DNA from: Parus major
Lineage: Eukaryota; Chordata; Aves; Passeriformes; Paridae
Direction of reading: 5' to 3'
Length of the DNA: 64,000 nt
Assembly (NCBI RefSeq): GCF_001522545.3
Contig: NC_031773.1
Coordinates: 25,059,685 to 25,123,684 of the forward strand
Within the stretch, counting starts at the first letter, position 1, and every line of letters starts with the position of its first letter. The notes under the pieces were generated by a model. The model searched no databases. It was given only the letters and a program-made list of their open reading frames with translations, and had not been told where the DNA came from. Positions 12,691 to 26,547 of this stretch are shown here, in pieces. Position numbers and translations under genes: made by a program.

Positions 12691-14949
12691 GGGAAGAAAT
12701 GCAGCCCTTCACCACCTGCCCACTCCACCACCACTGTGCCATAGGGCAGAAAATCCTGTCTCCAGGATACCTGTACGATTTGTGACGGGCACAAATGACA
12801 AGTGGTGACTAAATACCTGCTCTTCTCCTTTTCATCATTCTTTTTATGCTAAACTCTTGAACTCTCTGCTCTACCACTGTGCCTGGGGTTTACTTCCCCC
12901 CCTTTCTTAACTTCATAAGCAGTTTCTGTGCAGCTACTTCTAAGGTTTTCATAGTTTGCTTTCCCTGCCCCCCCATGCTTCCTTCATGTACAAATGGATT
13001 TCAGTATAAAAGTCTGCCAAATTTTCAAAAATCTGCTGAACATTTACTCATCAGCCAAGTGCACATCAGTAAAAAAGTCTGAAAAGTCTTCTAAAACCTA
13101 AAACTTCTCCTCCACAGAAATTCCCACAGAACCTGGGCAGGTTTGGCTGGCAGTTATACCATTGTCCATTATTCTCACTGCCAGCTTGTGCTCCCTGATA
13201 CTTTTTTATTTTATTTCTGTGCTGTGCTTTAGCTTACACAAGAACTGTTTACTTCATGGGGCAGGGGCTGAATTTATGTTCAGAGAATCGTATAGTCTTA
13301 AGGTATCTCCAGCTATAAAATACCTGGGTTTTACCATCCACTGTTTCCTTATATAAAAGGAGTGTGCTCAGATATTCAGGTGTTCCCCTTCAGAGGAAAA
13401 CAGGGCTTGTGGACCAGTGTCAAAGCATGTTTGTAATGGACAATTAGTCCAGCTGAGAACTCACTGAGGCTGTGCCTGCTTTGACCAGCAGGGAGATTTG
13501 CATTCACTCCCCTCATTCTCACCCCAGTGGCAGAAGCACACAGGATACAGTTCTGGAAGAGCTCACATAGCTGGACATGAGCCAGCACAGCTCTGGCTTT
13601 AGCCTATACTTGCTTGTCTACCATGGGCACAGTAACTGCCCCAGACAGGACTCTGACAAAGACATTCAGATCTCCTCATTCATCCAAGTTATGGTAGTCA
13701 TATGCTGCCCTAAACTGGTCAGCTCATTAAAATTAATGCACCATAAGTACTAATGTACTTATCTAATACCAGCAGTCTTACGCTGCCAATGCTGTCATGA
13801 GCAGGAGGAAGAAAGCCCATGGCCAAAAGAAGTCCCACAAAAGTGTTTACAGAAGAGATCTTATTTCTTAAACTTCATTGTTTTGCTTATTGTAGTGGTT
13901 AATTTCACATGCCCCATAATGACAAAAGAAGCAAAACTGGGACAAAACCTCCCCAGAGATTTATCTCCAAAGCACTGAGATATATTCTTTTGCACTCTGT
14001 TCCAATGTAGGAAACCTGGCTGCTCTATCTGACATTAGCACTACCTCACCCAAGCTCACACAAGAGGAATCTGGTGTTCCTAAGCCTTCCCAAGCCAGAC
14101 TCATTTCAGAGCTGACCTTTGAGTTACTCTCCTGCTTGAGAGTTGCTAGAAATATTAAAATTCACTTCAGGTGTGTTCATAGATCTCATAATGTTCTGTA
14201 CTTAACAGACAAAGAGTTCTCTGAAAAATTCATTTTAGTTTTTTCCCAAGTAGCCAGGCAGGGCTGAAAGGGCAGTTTATAGCTAAAACTCCTCTGTTCC
14301 TTGAAGGCAGCTTGAAACCAATTTTGAAATTTCCAGGGCTGTTAGTGCCACCACCTGCTCCTTGCTAAAGCTGCAGGAGCCACTTGTAAGTATACATAAC
14401 CTCTATTCTGACCAGTAGACAGCTCAGTCTAAAGGAATAAACACTAATAGTTCAGTGAAGGAGACTTGTGCCAAGACCAGCTCCAACTGGACTCTGCTGC
14501 TGACAGAAGGAATGAAGTTCCTGTTCCAGAGTCCTCAGCTACAGAACAAGGTATCTGCCCACACTGGGATGATGTAATACTTACAGAATAATGTACCAGT
14601 GTAAACCCCTGTCATACTCTAATAACTGACTTTAACATTGATGAATAAGATGTGAATCAGAGTGGAAATAAGCATTTCTAAATTGTTACAAACACTGAGC
14701 AATAGAAAGAAAGGTAACAAAGGTCATGTCTGACCTCAAAGAGACAAAGCTACAGAGACAAGGACTTTTCAATGTAATGGAGCTAGAGAGGATGGGAAAG
14801 AGAGGAAGTGGATAAGGAAAAAAATAGTTTGAAAATTTAAGCAAGAAAGGAAAAAAGCCAAAAATAGGAAAACCTTTTCACAGGAGAAAATAACAGATTA
14901 CAAAAAACCAAACCCAAAATGTTGAGGAAAGCCAACACACACCAATTTA

Positions 14950-15035
14950 AAAAAGGAAAAACAGACCAAACAAAAAAACAAAACAAACAAACAAACAAAC
15001 AAAAACCCCACCCAACAAAACAAAAAACCCAGCAC
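14950..15035. repeat. CAAA-rich low-complexity tract
   Basis: A-rich sequence with several consecutive CAAA units around 14985-15004, nearly free of T and G. On the minus strand it becomes GTTT-rich and yields spurious Phe/Cys-rich open frames. It may be an expanded poly(A) tail of an old retroposon. Confidence 0.85.
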
Positions 15036-18000
15036 AAATAAAAAGAACAGAAATAAAAATCTCCCCAAACATTTGCAAGTGGTTTTCCCACAATACTCTT
15101 TATTCCTCCTGTTAACACTTTGCATTCATTCCTAATGTACTTTTAAAATCAAACGATCTGGTTAATTTAATATGGAATATATAGATAGCCTCCTTGCTAA
15201 ACAACCCAGGAAAAATACTGTATATGTTCTAGAATATGACTGGTATCTGCTTTTCCCATTAGTCTCACAAATTTGAAGAGTAAATTAATATGATTTTAAT
15301 ACATAATGATTTTATTCTCTTATCTCAAACCAATCATCCATCAGAATTCCTGATTCATTTTGTCAGACACCACTCGTATGAGTTGAAAACACTTGATAAA
15401 AGAAGACACTCAAAACATTTAAATAATCAATGGGTGATTAATCCCAGTTTTGAGGTTGTTTTCCTTTACGATTGACAAGGTTAGCACTTCCAAGGTTCCT
15501 CTTTGTTCATATTCTGATTGGACTAATGACTTTGACACAATATAGATTTTGTTGTCCTACTTTCTACTTTAGATAGTAATTCACCTCTTCCTCTGACAAG
15601 TAAGATTTATCTTGGAAAATTACTAAACTATACACTACACTGAACATAAGTCAAAACAATTTTCCATTCAGTTTGCTGGCCACAGGGAAACTGCTAGCAT
15701 GTGCATATTGCACCCTCCATAAATGAATGCATGAATTATACATCAACATTATACATCTCAATTCTTTTTAGATTATGAGCTGTTTATAGAGTACATTAAG
15801 ATTATACAGAATTTAGCATGCAAAGTCACACAAAGCCAGTCTTGCTTACAGCAAGAATAAAGGTACCAGATCATATCTTCAGAGAAAATCACCATACCAC
15901 TTAGAAAACTAGAAACAATGGAAAGCTTCAAAAAGCAAAACAGAAGGAGTTCACCTGCATATCAGAAAAACTCCAAGGCCCCACTGACAGACCATCAACA
16001 GAAAACAGCAAACATAACTGTATCATCATAGGCCTTAGGTGTATGAGTGAGTATCTCGTCTAGTCTACTAAAACCTCTAAACCTCACATCTTTCCCTGGA
16101 AACCTGTGAAAGTTAACAATAGATGTGGAATCTCCAACTGCATATTTTTTTTCTGATCATGAGTCGAAGCTAGCATAAACCTTCAAGGTTACACAGGCTA
16201 CAATTTTATGATCCTGGGATCAAAGATTTCAAGCAAGGGAGAATCCACCTTTCTGAAGAACTAATCCAAATTATCACCGTTTTCTTGGCATAACATGAAA
16301 AGATCTATTTTCAGAATGTAAACAGCTATATTCCAAGAAGCAAATTTCAAGGACTTCAGAAAGAGCAAGAACATCAAAAATAGGAATCCATGTTAGTAAT
16401 GCTGGGAAAATGGGTAAGAGGATTATGAAGAGCTTTACCACATACATATGTGAAAGAGTAATAGGTTGAGGATTGGGGCAGAAATTAACAATTATTGAGA
16501 AATTATTACAGTTATTTGATATTGAACTGAGTCTGGAATCCAAGCATCATGTAAGAGAAAATGAGCCATTAATATAAGTAGAAAAATTCAAGTAAAGGAA
16601 AACATGAAGAACTTCACATTTAAATGATGCACTGGGAAAAAAGAATTTGACTGCTTTTTGTGTATTTAGGGAGAGCAATCATTGAAAGAAGGAATCAGAA
16701 AATAAATCCACCTCAAAAAAAATGGATTTGAAAATTAATGTCAGGTAGAAAAAGACACTTTCAAACTATCCCCAAAAGTCTAATTTTAGCATTCATAAGA
16801 AGGACTGCACCTAATTTATCAGTACATATAAATATAGAAAACATTTTTAGAGATCGGAAATTACAAGCAGAAAGGCAAATCTTGAAAGAATTATAACTGG
16901 TTTGAATTAAGTTTTAATGGTTTTTTAATTAAAACAATTGTCATTCCAAAATTACAGTTTCATTTCCAGTCAGAATGATACATTTAATGTGGAGTAAATC
17001 CAAACAATTTTAAATCTGATTTTTATGCTTGCCCCACAACAATATCCATTACTCACACAAGTCTGGTAAGTGCCTTTCATTCAGATGAAGGAAGGAGCAA
17101 TTAAATATTCCCATGTATGATGACACCTGAAGCAGAAGCTCCTGCCTAAGGTTAAAGTCAATATTGTAAGCAGTTAAGCCAGCTCAGTCAAAATGTTTCT
17201 CTGATTTCTCAGTTGATGGCCAGGCAATTGGTAGAGGCATAGATGTTTTTATCTCTGCATTATTAAAGGGTAAAAGCAACCCAGCAGACAGCACAAATTT
17301 TGTTCATTGGGAGCAAATGCAGGGCTTAGTGTTGTACAGAACCAGTTGGAAAGTCATACTTGGCTACCATAAGTTAAAAAGCTGCTTGTGGAAGTCTATT
17401 TGTATACTGTGTTAGGGAAATTAAGCTAACAGAGTTGCAAAATATAATGACCAAGGATTATCAAAATCTGATAATCATTGAAGGAAGCCAGGAGAGCTTC
17501 CAAATATTGGCAAATGATTCACGCCAAAGGACAATGAATGAGTAGGAAGCCACTGTTCAGAAAAAAATGTCCATATGAAAAGGCATAAAACCCAAGAAAC
17601 AGAACCTCATCTGAACTGGCCTCCTAGGTCACAAGGCCCCCATGCAAATGCAGTGTGAAGGGGCAGAAAGATGCATCCACATACCTAGCAGATATTTATA
17701 CGTTTATAGCTCAGGACCCTTGCTTCTGCCTTACACCACACCTTTGAAAAAAGACAATTGCCACTAACAGTAGGCCTGGCTATGCAGCACCATTCAGGTT
17801 TTTCTGTCATTTTTTTGTGCCATGCTTTCAAATCATAACACAAAAGAAAAACAAAAATGAAAAACCACAAACCACAGCATCTGTCATGTACACAGTCCAT
17901 CCTATTTTTTGCAATAAAAGTTGCATATGTGTTCATTCATCATCAGGTCCATGAGCTTTTATACATGAAGGCAGGCCTTGAGCTCCACATCTGTCTAGCA

Positions 18001-20917
18001 CAGAGAGTAATGAGATCAGAAGTCATCCTGGACCAGTGTCCAGGAAAGAGCTGCCTCGTCCCCTGACTTTTCTGTTGTCATAGTCAGATTCTTTATACCT
18101 GGGTTGAGAGCTGTTGTCCTAACCCATAAAATGTCTTTAAGGGCCTTATAGGAGAGGAAGGTGACCTTGAACCTAATGTATTTATTTTGTGGCGAGAAGT
18201 AAAACTGTGAAGGTAAGATAGGTCACATGCTCATGGAAATTTCTGTACTTGATGAGATGTATTTTTGACAGCACTGAAGAAGTCAGGAGAACAACCCCCC
18301 TGTCTGGGATTCAGCCATCAGCAGGGATGCATGGGCACCTCAAGGACACAAAATACCAAACAGCAACAAGATTCTTACTTTCTGAAAGCTCCCACTTGGT
18401 ATCACCAGTAACAGATCTTTCATGATATTATCCCTGCCTTTGTTGTAGCTTGTGTGTAATAGAGGAAATGCTGGGAAAAGGATGGCAGTAGAGTCTGAAT
18501 GCACCTAACATAAATGTTACTTCTCCTTATAAATAAGGTAAAAGGAAGCTTATGATTGATTATGTTCACAAATATTTGTTAACTAAGGAAAAATATCCTC
18601 CTCAAAAGGAGAAGTCGGTAATTGAAACTTTGCTCAGCTTTTCAACATTTTCTTACATAGAAACTTCTCACAAAAAGAGTTTTTAATTCTCCCATTGGCT
18701 ATTTAGTAAGAGATTATTATTTACTAACTACTTAGACCTAGAAGCAAAGATTTTTACTTCCAAATATCAATTTTTTTTCAGCTCCTTCTTTTGGAGTTTG
18801 GAGCAAAACTCTGTTACATTAGCATGCAATTTAAAGACTGTATATTTTTCTTGGCATTAGCCACATAACCTTTACTTGTACACTAAAGTAGCATCAAAAT
18901 ATGTCTGGCATCATGTCGGTGTTTGGCATCCATGATGTTTTTATCTCCAGAAGATATATTAGAGACGTATAGTCAGACTAGGTAAGGGTCTGCTTTTACC
19001 AAATTATTTGTAAAGCAATTGGACAAATACAGAGCTTAGGTTTTGGGGATTTTTTTTTGGTCTCACCTTATAGATAGATCCAGTATTTTTATGCATTACA
19101 TATTAAAACCACTGTAAACAGTGATAACTGATGAAAGCCTGTGAAAACCTTGAAGCTCTTTGGAGTTAGTAGATGCATTCAATCCGGCAGCTCCTAATGA
19201 CATCATCAGCTGTTTGCCTGTTTTTAATCCACAATGTTAACATCTTACTACCCTAAGCAAATGGCTAATGCCACAAGCTAGCAAACATATTGGTCTTTAG
19301 TATTCTACCCATTTACTAATACTTAGTTCTAGACCTGTGTTTTTAGGTAAAGCAGTTTTCATGACTGATATACTGCTGTCTCCATGCATGGCTATAAATG
19401 GAAAGAAATATGCAGTCTGCATTTAGGTTTGCTCAGGAGTAGTAACTCACATGTTGTAAAATTATGGAAAAAGAATAACTTGTATTTTTAAGATTTGCTG
19501 GCAGACAAGCTGATATGGGGGTGTTTAGTGCCTCCTACCATCCTGGTTTTGATGCATCTGTGACAATTTTCTGTGATACAGGAAATACTTCGCTGGCTTA
19601 AAATGGTACAAAAAACACTCCTGAAAGAGGGCAAAATCACCAAAGCTCATTTAGAATTAAATGGTGGGACAGTTATTTTCATTTCAGGACATTCTCTTTG
19701 TTTTACATCAGCAACAGTTTCACATGACTGAAATATCATAGGTTATTCCAGGATAAAGAACCAGAGTAAAACCTCAGCTTTTTCTTTTTATACTTAAATT
19801 CCTTTTTAATTCCACAGGAATGATTCCTCAAGACCTTAGGATTACTGTCAACTGTCCAGGATTCCATCAAATTTCCAAAATATTTTTAAGCCTGGACACA
19901 GTATTCCTAAGCATAAGCAAAGTTGCATGAAGAAGAATTATTTTTCTGTCCTTATAAGTCACATTCTATTTATATATCTGGTACAATACTAATTTTTTGC
20001 AACTTCATCACATTGTGAACTCCTGTCTCATTTGCTCTCCATCACCCTCAGGTCTTCCTCTGCATTTCTGCAACTTATGATTAGGGAACTGGCCTTAAGT
20101 AAAAATAACCAACTCAATCAACTCTTACCCAGAATTTTGAGAATTCAGACAATCCAACAGAATATCCCCCTACTCTCCCAACTCCATCTTCTCTAGTCAC
20201 ACTGCAAATAAGCACATTTACTCCCACCACACAGTAATCCTATTATAATTACTTCTCAGAAACCCTTTGCTGTGGGTTGAGAGGAAATAGAGAAGAACAT
20301 AAAAAAAATCCAAAACAGAGCCAGAGGCTCCAGTGCTATCAGAGAAAGGTTAAGTGTTCCTTCAAGCACCTGTTACAATCCTGCCATTCTTTACACCTCA
20401 GAGTAGAAATAAGAACTACTGCTTTATTATCTTTTGCTCCAGAACCTTTTCATTAACAACTCCTATCTGAAGCATTTCATTACTATCTCCATTTTCCCTC
20501 CAAGCCCCACACAGCTGGAAAATTCCTGCTTGGCACCAAGGGGACCATTTTCTTCTGCTTGGCAAGGGCACTATACCATTAAATTTGGAGTACACTGAAG
20601 TTACATTTTGTATTGTATTTCTGCAATCAATAACATCACAAACTTACACATAAAGCAGAGTAAGATGACATTCTTAGTTGATATGATTCTTAAAGTTGAT
20701 GCTTCATGAAAATCGAGAAAATAAAACAAAACCCACTTGACAACATAATTTACTTTTTATGCACAAAGTTAATTGCTGCAAATTTAGCTTCCTGATTTGA
20801 AAGGCAGTCTCTCTTCTGCTGATTGCATTTCTACCAAGCAGCAAACTCGTGAAAAAGAAAACACTATGGTCAGCTTGTTTTTACTCATGTTATACTGCAC
20901 ATGCTGATAAAGGCAAA

Positions 20918-21062
20918 GGGATCCTCACCCCTGGAAGTTTTCCAGACTTGGCTAGACAAAGCCATGGATGATTTGATTTAGTCCCAGGATAAGTTCTGCT
21001 TCAAGCAGGAGATGGGGTAGATGACATCCACAGGTTCTTTCCAAACACTCCTGAGAATCTGG
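20918..21062 (+). mobile_element. CR1 LINE, 3'-end fragment
   Basis: Sequence from ATCCTCACCCCTGGAAGTTT onward follows the familiar order of the CR1 3' UTR. It has a 'ccctggaag-ttttccagac' part, a 'gatttgatttagt' part, a 'gcaggagatggggtagatgacatcc' part and a 'ggttctttccaaac' part. The terminal octamer repeat is degraded. This is a severely 5'-truncated copy, as most avian CR1 copies are, with no coding capacity. Confidence 0.75.
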
Positions 21063-24000
21063 TCTGTCTGTGAAAGTGGTAGGAAAGGCAGTTGTTTCCC
21101 AGTGCTTTATAGATGTCAAATACTGAATAAGGCAAGAGGAGCAAATGTATCTAAAAATAAAAACAGTCAAAGGATTTGTTTTTCCTGTCTCACAACAGCA
21201 ACAAGAGCCAGGAGCACGCAGAAAATACAAAAAGATCTTTTTCTCTCTGGCAGCTTGGGTGGGTGACTCACAGCAAGTAACAAACTCTTTGCATACTGCT
21301 CCTGTCAGCATTGAGCGAATTCGCCTTTGAGCCCTGACCTGAGCCATGTAACTGCAGACGGAAAGAGGGAGCTTGGCTTCTTCCTACAAGTTTCGTCAAT
21401 AAGACATAATGCCAAGGACAGCTGAGGACAGCAATCACTGAAACTTAGACTTTGCAAAGCAGCTAAAAACTAAGTGAGGAGAAAGCGGGTAGAGAAAATC
21501 CCAGAATTCTTGTATCCCACAGCTGCTCTGAATTGCAGCACGCTTAGTCTCTCCCAAGACTTTTCTCCCCGGAACTCAGAGTGCCTTTGGATCCTTTTAC
21601 ACCTACCTACATCAAGCCAGAAAAATGTATGAAGTGTGTTCTTGTACTTCTCTAGCAGCTCCCCCCCAAAATTTGCAACTTTCCTTGTGACTTCTAACTC
21701 ACAAACCAAACCTAAAGATTGAACATAGGCAGCATTTGCTTGTGGGGAGCAGGAAACAGGATTTGAGTATGATTTTGTAATTAACTCATTTTTGTCCAGA
21801 TATTATATAATGTAATTGCACACAATCAATGAGGCACTGATGGCACATTTCTCTGAGAGTGTCATATATTTTCACTGTGCTTATAAACCTCAAGAAAGCT
21901 GCTCACACTCACACTCTTCCACATTAATAGGAAGACAAGGTCTCACTGTAAAGATTTGGTTTTAAATTTCCACTTGTGTTTTCAAGAACTGATGCACTTG
22001 TGTATCAGCTAAACTTGCTATTACATTTATTAGACACACACAGTATAATTGTATTTCATTAGACCTTCATCCATGGGTGCTGGCTTTCAATCTCCATAGC
22101 TCAGACAACACCATACCAGTGTCTTGCTTCTCTATGTAAATAGGATTTTTAATATATATATGTAAAAACAATGAGCAGTATGGCTGTGACATCTGCTCCA
22201 GTGCAGCTGTGGCTCCAGCTTATTTTCTTCCCCAGGGTAAATGAACAGCATGACGTTTAGATTCTGGGCAGGAGGTGGTGGGAGGGTGAGTTTACTGTAG
22301 ACAATATCTTTATAAACACCAATAATATCAGTTATTTGTTTTCAAACAAGTTGTTTCACAAGAGGTATAATTTAAGTATAATTTAAGAAGCATTTCCAAA
22401 ATTTCTCAAGCTTAAGAATGACAAACCTGGGTTTCAAGTCTTTAGCACACAGTGTGCTGCTGCTTGCATACCAGGCAGAACAAGAGCATATTTTGCCTGC
22501 TTTGCACAGCTCATAGCTAACCACAACCATCTCTACATCATGCAGGCCTTATAGCTGAAAGTTTCCCTGATGAATTCACCAACACAAGGACCAAAGTGAC
22601 TGTTAATAGTCAATGCAGGGTGGAAGTCTTTAGGTTTATACCCTGAAATGGATCCTTCTTTCCCACATTCTGGAAATGGCTCAGGAAGTGGCAGCGCACT
22701 TTCCTCTTTCCTGAGGATTTCCTCCTTTATATCAGAGAATAAAATATTTTGCAAAGAGACATGCTTTTATTCTGTGCTGAAACAGTCCCTCCTAAGAAGT
22801 CCCTTCCTCACTTACGCTTTCTAACCCCCTACTTTAAATCTACTTCAGTTCCATTTAAAGAGCAGCAAACTAAAGATGACTTAGGATGACCTATGGATGC
22901 TGAGAACACACGTATCACAGGCTCTTCTGTGACTGTGGTGCATTGGTTCTGCTGAACACAGTGCCTCTCTTCACCACTCCTAAAACAGCCTGCAGACACC
23001 ATCAGTGACACAGCTGCCACACAGGCATTTACCCAGTTGAAACTGTCCCTGATGGATATGAAGCTACTGAAAATCTCTAAGAAGAAATTATTTTTAATTC
23101 CAATTAGAGTAGACCTGAATCTGTGACTTTAGCATGAAAGAGAACGAGTTCTTTGAACTTCCTACAGGAAATTGAAAGGAAAGCTGAGTGATATCAGCAG
23201 TTGCCTCCTTTCTGGCAGCCAGTCTCTGTTCAAGGTCAGGTAAGGGCAAAATAAGTGAATACAAAAGCAATTGTTTAAGGAAAAAAAGAGGCAACACCGA
23301 CAAGACTTGGAACTTTAACTGACATGAAAGAAGTATATGCTTGTCCTAAAGATGCAAATGTTGGTACATAAACACACATTTTCAACTGAAGATAGAACCA
23401 TTGATCTGTTTACCCTTGCTATGTTGTCTAATTGATCATATCTGGTGATTGGATTTAAGTGTTCCTGGCATGTGATCTTTCCTCCTCTTGGTTTCTACTT
23501 CTCCAGTTTTTAGAGCATATTAGAAATCAGTTTGCAACTCTTTTTTTCTGATTGTAGACCACTCTTACATTATCTCATTATTTTAAACACATTATGAGCT
23601 TTAGAAAAATGTTCTATTCCTTCGTTTTCTGTCTTTAAGTACTGTATTTATTTGGTCACTTTCCATATACTGGTAAGAAATCTACAGTTTTTACTTACAG
23701 GAGATCTGCAAGTACTAAAATTCAGTATCAGTAGTATAAATCAAAAATATCTTTGTGAAAATACAGTCTCTGAATAGAAGTATTATATTCACTTAATCTA
23801 CAAATTTAAAATCAATCCAATGAAATCTAGAAAGAAGATATTTCATATAAGTTTTAACTTTTGCTTTTCTTCTGTGGTTCATTAGGTCACTTCCAATTGT
23901 GTACAAGGCACACTGTAAATTTTGGTTTTTTAAAATAATACTTTGCTAAAGTTGCCATTTCAAACTATGTACTCCTCAAAAATGAAGTACATTGCAATTA

Positions 24001-26252
24001 AAATACAAAATTGGGAGTCAGAAATAATAGGGTATCAAGACTAAAAGCCTGATTTATGGCAAGTTGCTCCTGCAGCACTCATGACCACATTAAACACAAT
24101 TGCAGGAAAGGTAAAAACAGTGTAAAGTGACAATAATTCATATATAAGATTGAAAAATTGGTTTGGTATTTTTTTGTTTTATTCTGTTTACAATTCTCTT
24201 CTGATTGCAATGTCTTCTGGTCTTATTTAAGGACTCAACTCTACAAGTATGTTTATAAATAAATTTACACTTACTTCTACCTATGTGAAATTATAAAACC
24301 ACCCAAGAAACAGTGAAGGACTTAAGTGAGAACATACTGACTCATACTGTTCATGAGTTTAAACACACTGACAACTATTCCTCCAGTCCAAATTGCAGCC
24401 TCTTACAAAATTGTGAAGCCATCTTGCCTATTTATCAATCAAGATTTACACATTTACACACCAGATGCCAGCAAGTGATTTAATGACCATTACCAGTTTT
24501 GTGTTAGAAAAAAGATTGATTGCGTTAGGCTGGAGCCAACTGTTTGTAAAAGTGTTGTAAAAAGAGTGTATGCAGAGGAATAGTGAACACAAGTGACTTA
24601 CTAAGCATATTGACTGAGTCTTGCCACTGAATTTAAGAGATTCAAATTTAGACCTGATAAGCACCTGCTGTCAGAAGTGGTAGCTGCTTATGTCAGTCAT
24701 CTCCAAGACCCAGCAAGCACATGTGAATTCAGCAATCTCCAGTAGCAAAAGAAGGCCTCAGACTATAGTCATTTGCTTGTCACCTTCATTTAGGTGCCAG
24801 GTTCTGCAGGAAGAGGAGTCTCAGAAACATTCACAGTTGATCTGCTAACTTGATATATCAGAACAGCAAGTATTATAGTCACTGAGCATATACCCTAGAG
24901 TGGAGAGAAGGTAGAAGATAATTTGTTTAAAATAAAATTCCATTAGAAATGTGACTCATTGAAGATTAGCTAAATCTTTCTGAAGTCTCTTAACACATAT
25001 CAGTAACAGGCATTTTGGAAAGTCTCTCTTCACAGACTCAAAAAGGAAATCCTAGCAATGAAGATTCAGCAATGGAGAGCTTTAAAAGCTCACCATTGTG
25101 TTGGTATTTCTCTTATTCAGGATAAAAGAGGAAATTATATTGGAGTACAATTCAAAATAATAACAGGATCAACCTCCATATTCCTTCTCACCATCCCAAA
25201 GATTACATGTTCCCATTACCTTCAGGGTGTGTTAGAAAAATCCCTAGTGTGTAATTGCCAGCTAATCTTCAGAAAGAAGTCTAGTTCCTGTCCTCCAAAG
25301 GCCTTAAGTAATATAGCTTAAAGAACATCAAATGTAGGAGATTCACAGGCAGGGGCAATTCACATCATAGAAACATTTATGTAGCGCTCTTAACTGCTAA
25401 TGTAGGCAGACCCATTCAATCCCCAGAAGCAAGCGTTTCTTCCAGTAAAAGGAAATTGGCTATGGTCCCATTCATGACCATCTGCATGAAACAGCTATTG
25501 CAAAACTTGCAAGTCAGGTATGAATTTGAAGTACAATAGCCATTTGTCTTGCTTCTCTCACCGCTCTGTCTCCTGCAGGTTACACTGGGGTGGCTAGAGA
25601 AGCTGCTGTTCACAGCTGGACACATCGTCTGTCATTGAGAGGTTTCCCCTCCACTATTCATGGATGGGAATGGCAATGGCTGGGCCACCACAAATTACAT
25701 ACTAAAATTAAGGAAAAACTTCAGGCACAAATCATAACTAAGAATGCATATTTGTCCTAGGTAATCCTAGGCATCCTAAGCAACATCAAGATCATATAAT
25801 AATGAATAAATGAGATTTGTAGATAGCCTGAAAAGGAAACTGTCAACAAGGATTCATAGGATGCATCGTGCTGGATCTGAGAACAAGGTGAAAATACAAG
25901 TGACCCCAGGAGTACTTGCCAAACATGGTTTAAATATAACTGGGGTCCATATCAAGTAGAAAGTCTTTCACATTCCATCTCATTTGAGATGCCTCTTTAA
26001 TAAATGACCCTTTACAGGCCAACAGAATTTTATTTTCCCCATACAGCAACTTCTTTTGAAATAGTTAATTGTGTAAAAATAATTACTAACATGGACAGCC
26101 CTCCAACAACAGTATGATCAGACATCTTCTGATATATCTGCTAGTCTTTAGACTTCAGTCTGAATGGTGAAAAAATGGATGCAGCCTTTTACCAAAGGAA
26201 TGTACCATCTGCAATATTTTTAAACCAAAAATTTCTTCCCACCTGTTCACAC
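21063..26252. other. Intergenic sequence without a supported gene
   Basis: AT-rich single-copy-looking DNA. I see no splice-consistent frames, RNA genes or clear repeats in it. Confidence 0.5.
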
Positions 26253-26547
26253 AGAAAGCAAAAGCAAAAAAAAAAAGAAAAAGAAAAAGAAAAAGAAAAA
26301 GAAAAAGAAAAAGAAAAAGAAAAAGAAAAAGAAAAAGAAAAAGAAAAAGAAANNNNNNNNNNNNNNNNNNNNNNNNNNNNNNNNNNNNNNNNNNNNNNNN
26401 NNNNNNNNNNNNNNNNNNNNNNNNNNNNNNNNNNNNNNNNNNNNNNNNNNNNGAAAAAGAAAAAGAAAAAGAAAAAGAAAAAGAAAAAGAAAAAGAAAAA
26501 GAAAAAGAAAAAGAAAAAGAAAAAGAAAAAGAAAAAGAAAAAGAAAA
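26253..26547. repeat. (GAAAAA)n hexanucleotide array broken by an assembly gap
   Basis: After an A-rich lead-in, near-perfect GAAAAA units run from about 26277 to 26352, then resume from 26453 to about 26546. That is roughly 12-13 units on the left and 15-16 on the right. The array is a pure homopurine run on + and homopyrimidine on -. The A-rich lead-in suggests it grew from a retroposon poly(A) tail. Lys/Glu- or Phe/Ser-rich frames crossing it are artefacts. Confidence 0.95.
26353..26452. other. Assembly gap of exactly 100 N
   Basis: Exactly 100 undetermined bases, the conventional length for a gap of unknown size. The repeat on the two sides is out of phase by 2 bases across it (G positions 26283 and 26453 differ by 170, which is not a multiple of 6). 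The N count therefore does not reflect the true length. Confidence 0.98.

Larger units (their letters stand above)
7671..20917. other. Intergenic desert with microsatellites
   Basis: No gene is supported. The stretch holds an (AGG)n run (12663-12690), an A/C-rich CAAA tract (14950-15035), a short perfect hairpin with an 8-bp stem and 4-base loop (13743-13762), and otherwise AT-rich DNA. One 103-codon minus-strand frame (9507-9818) is discussed under findings. Confidence 0.55.
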
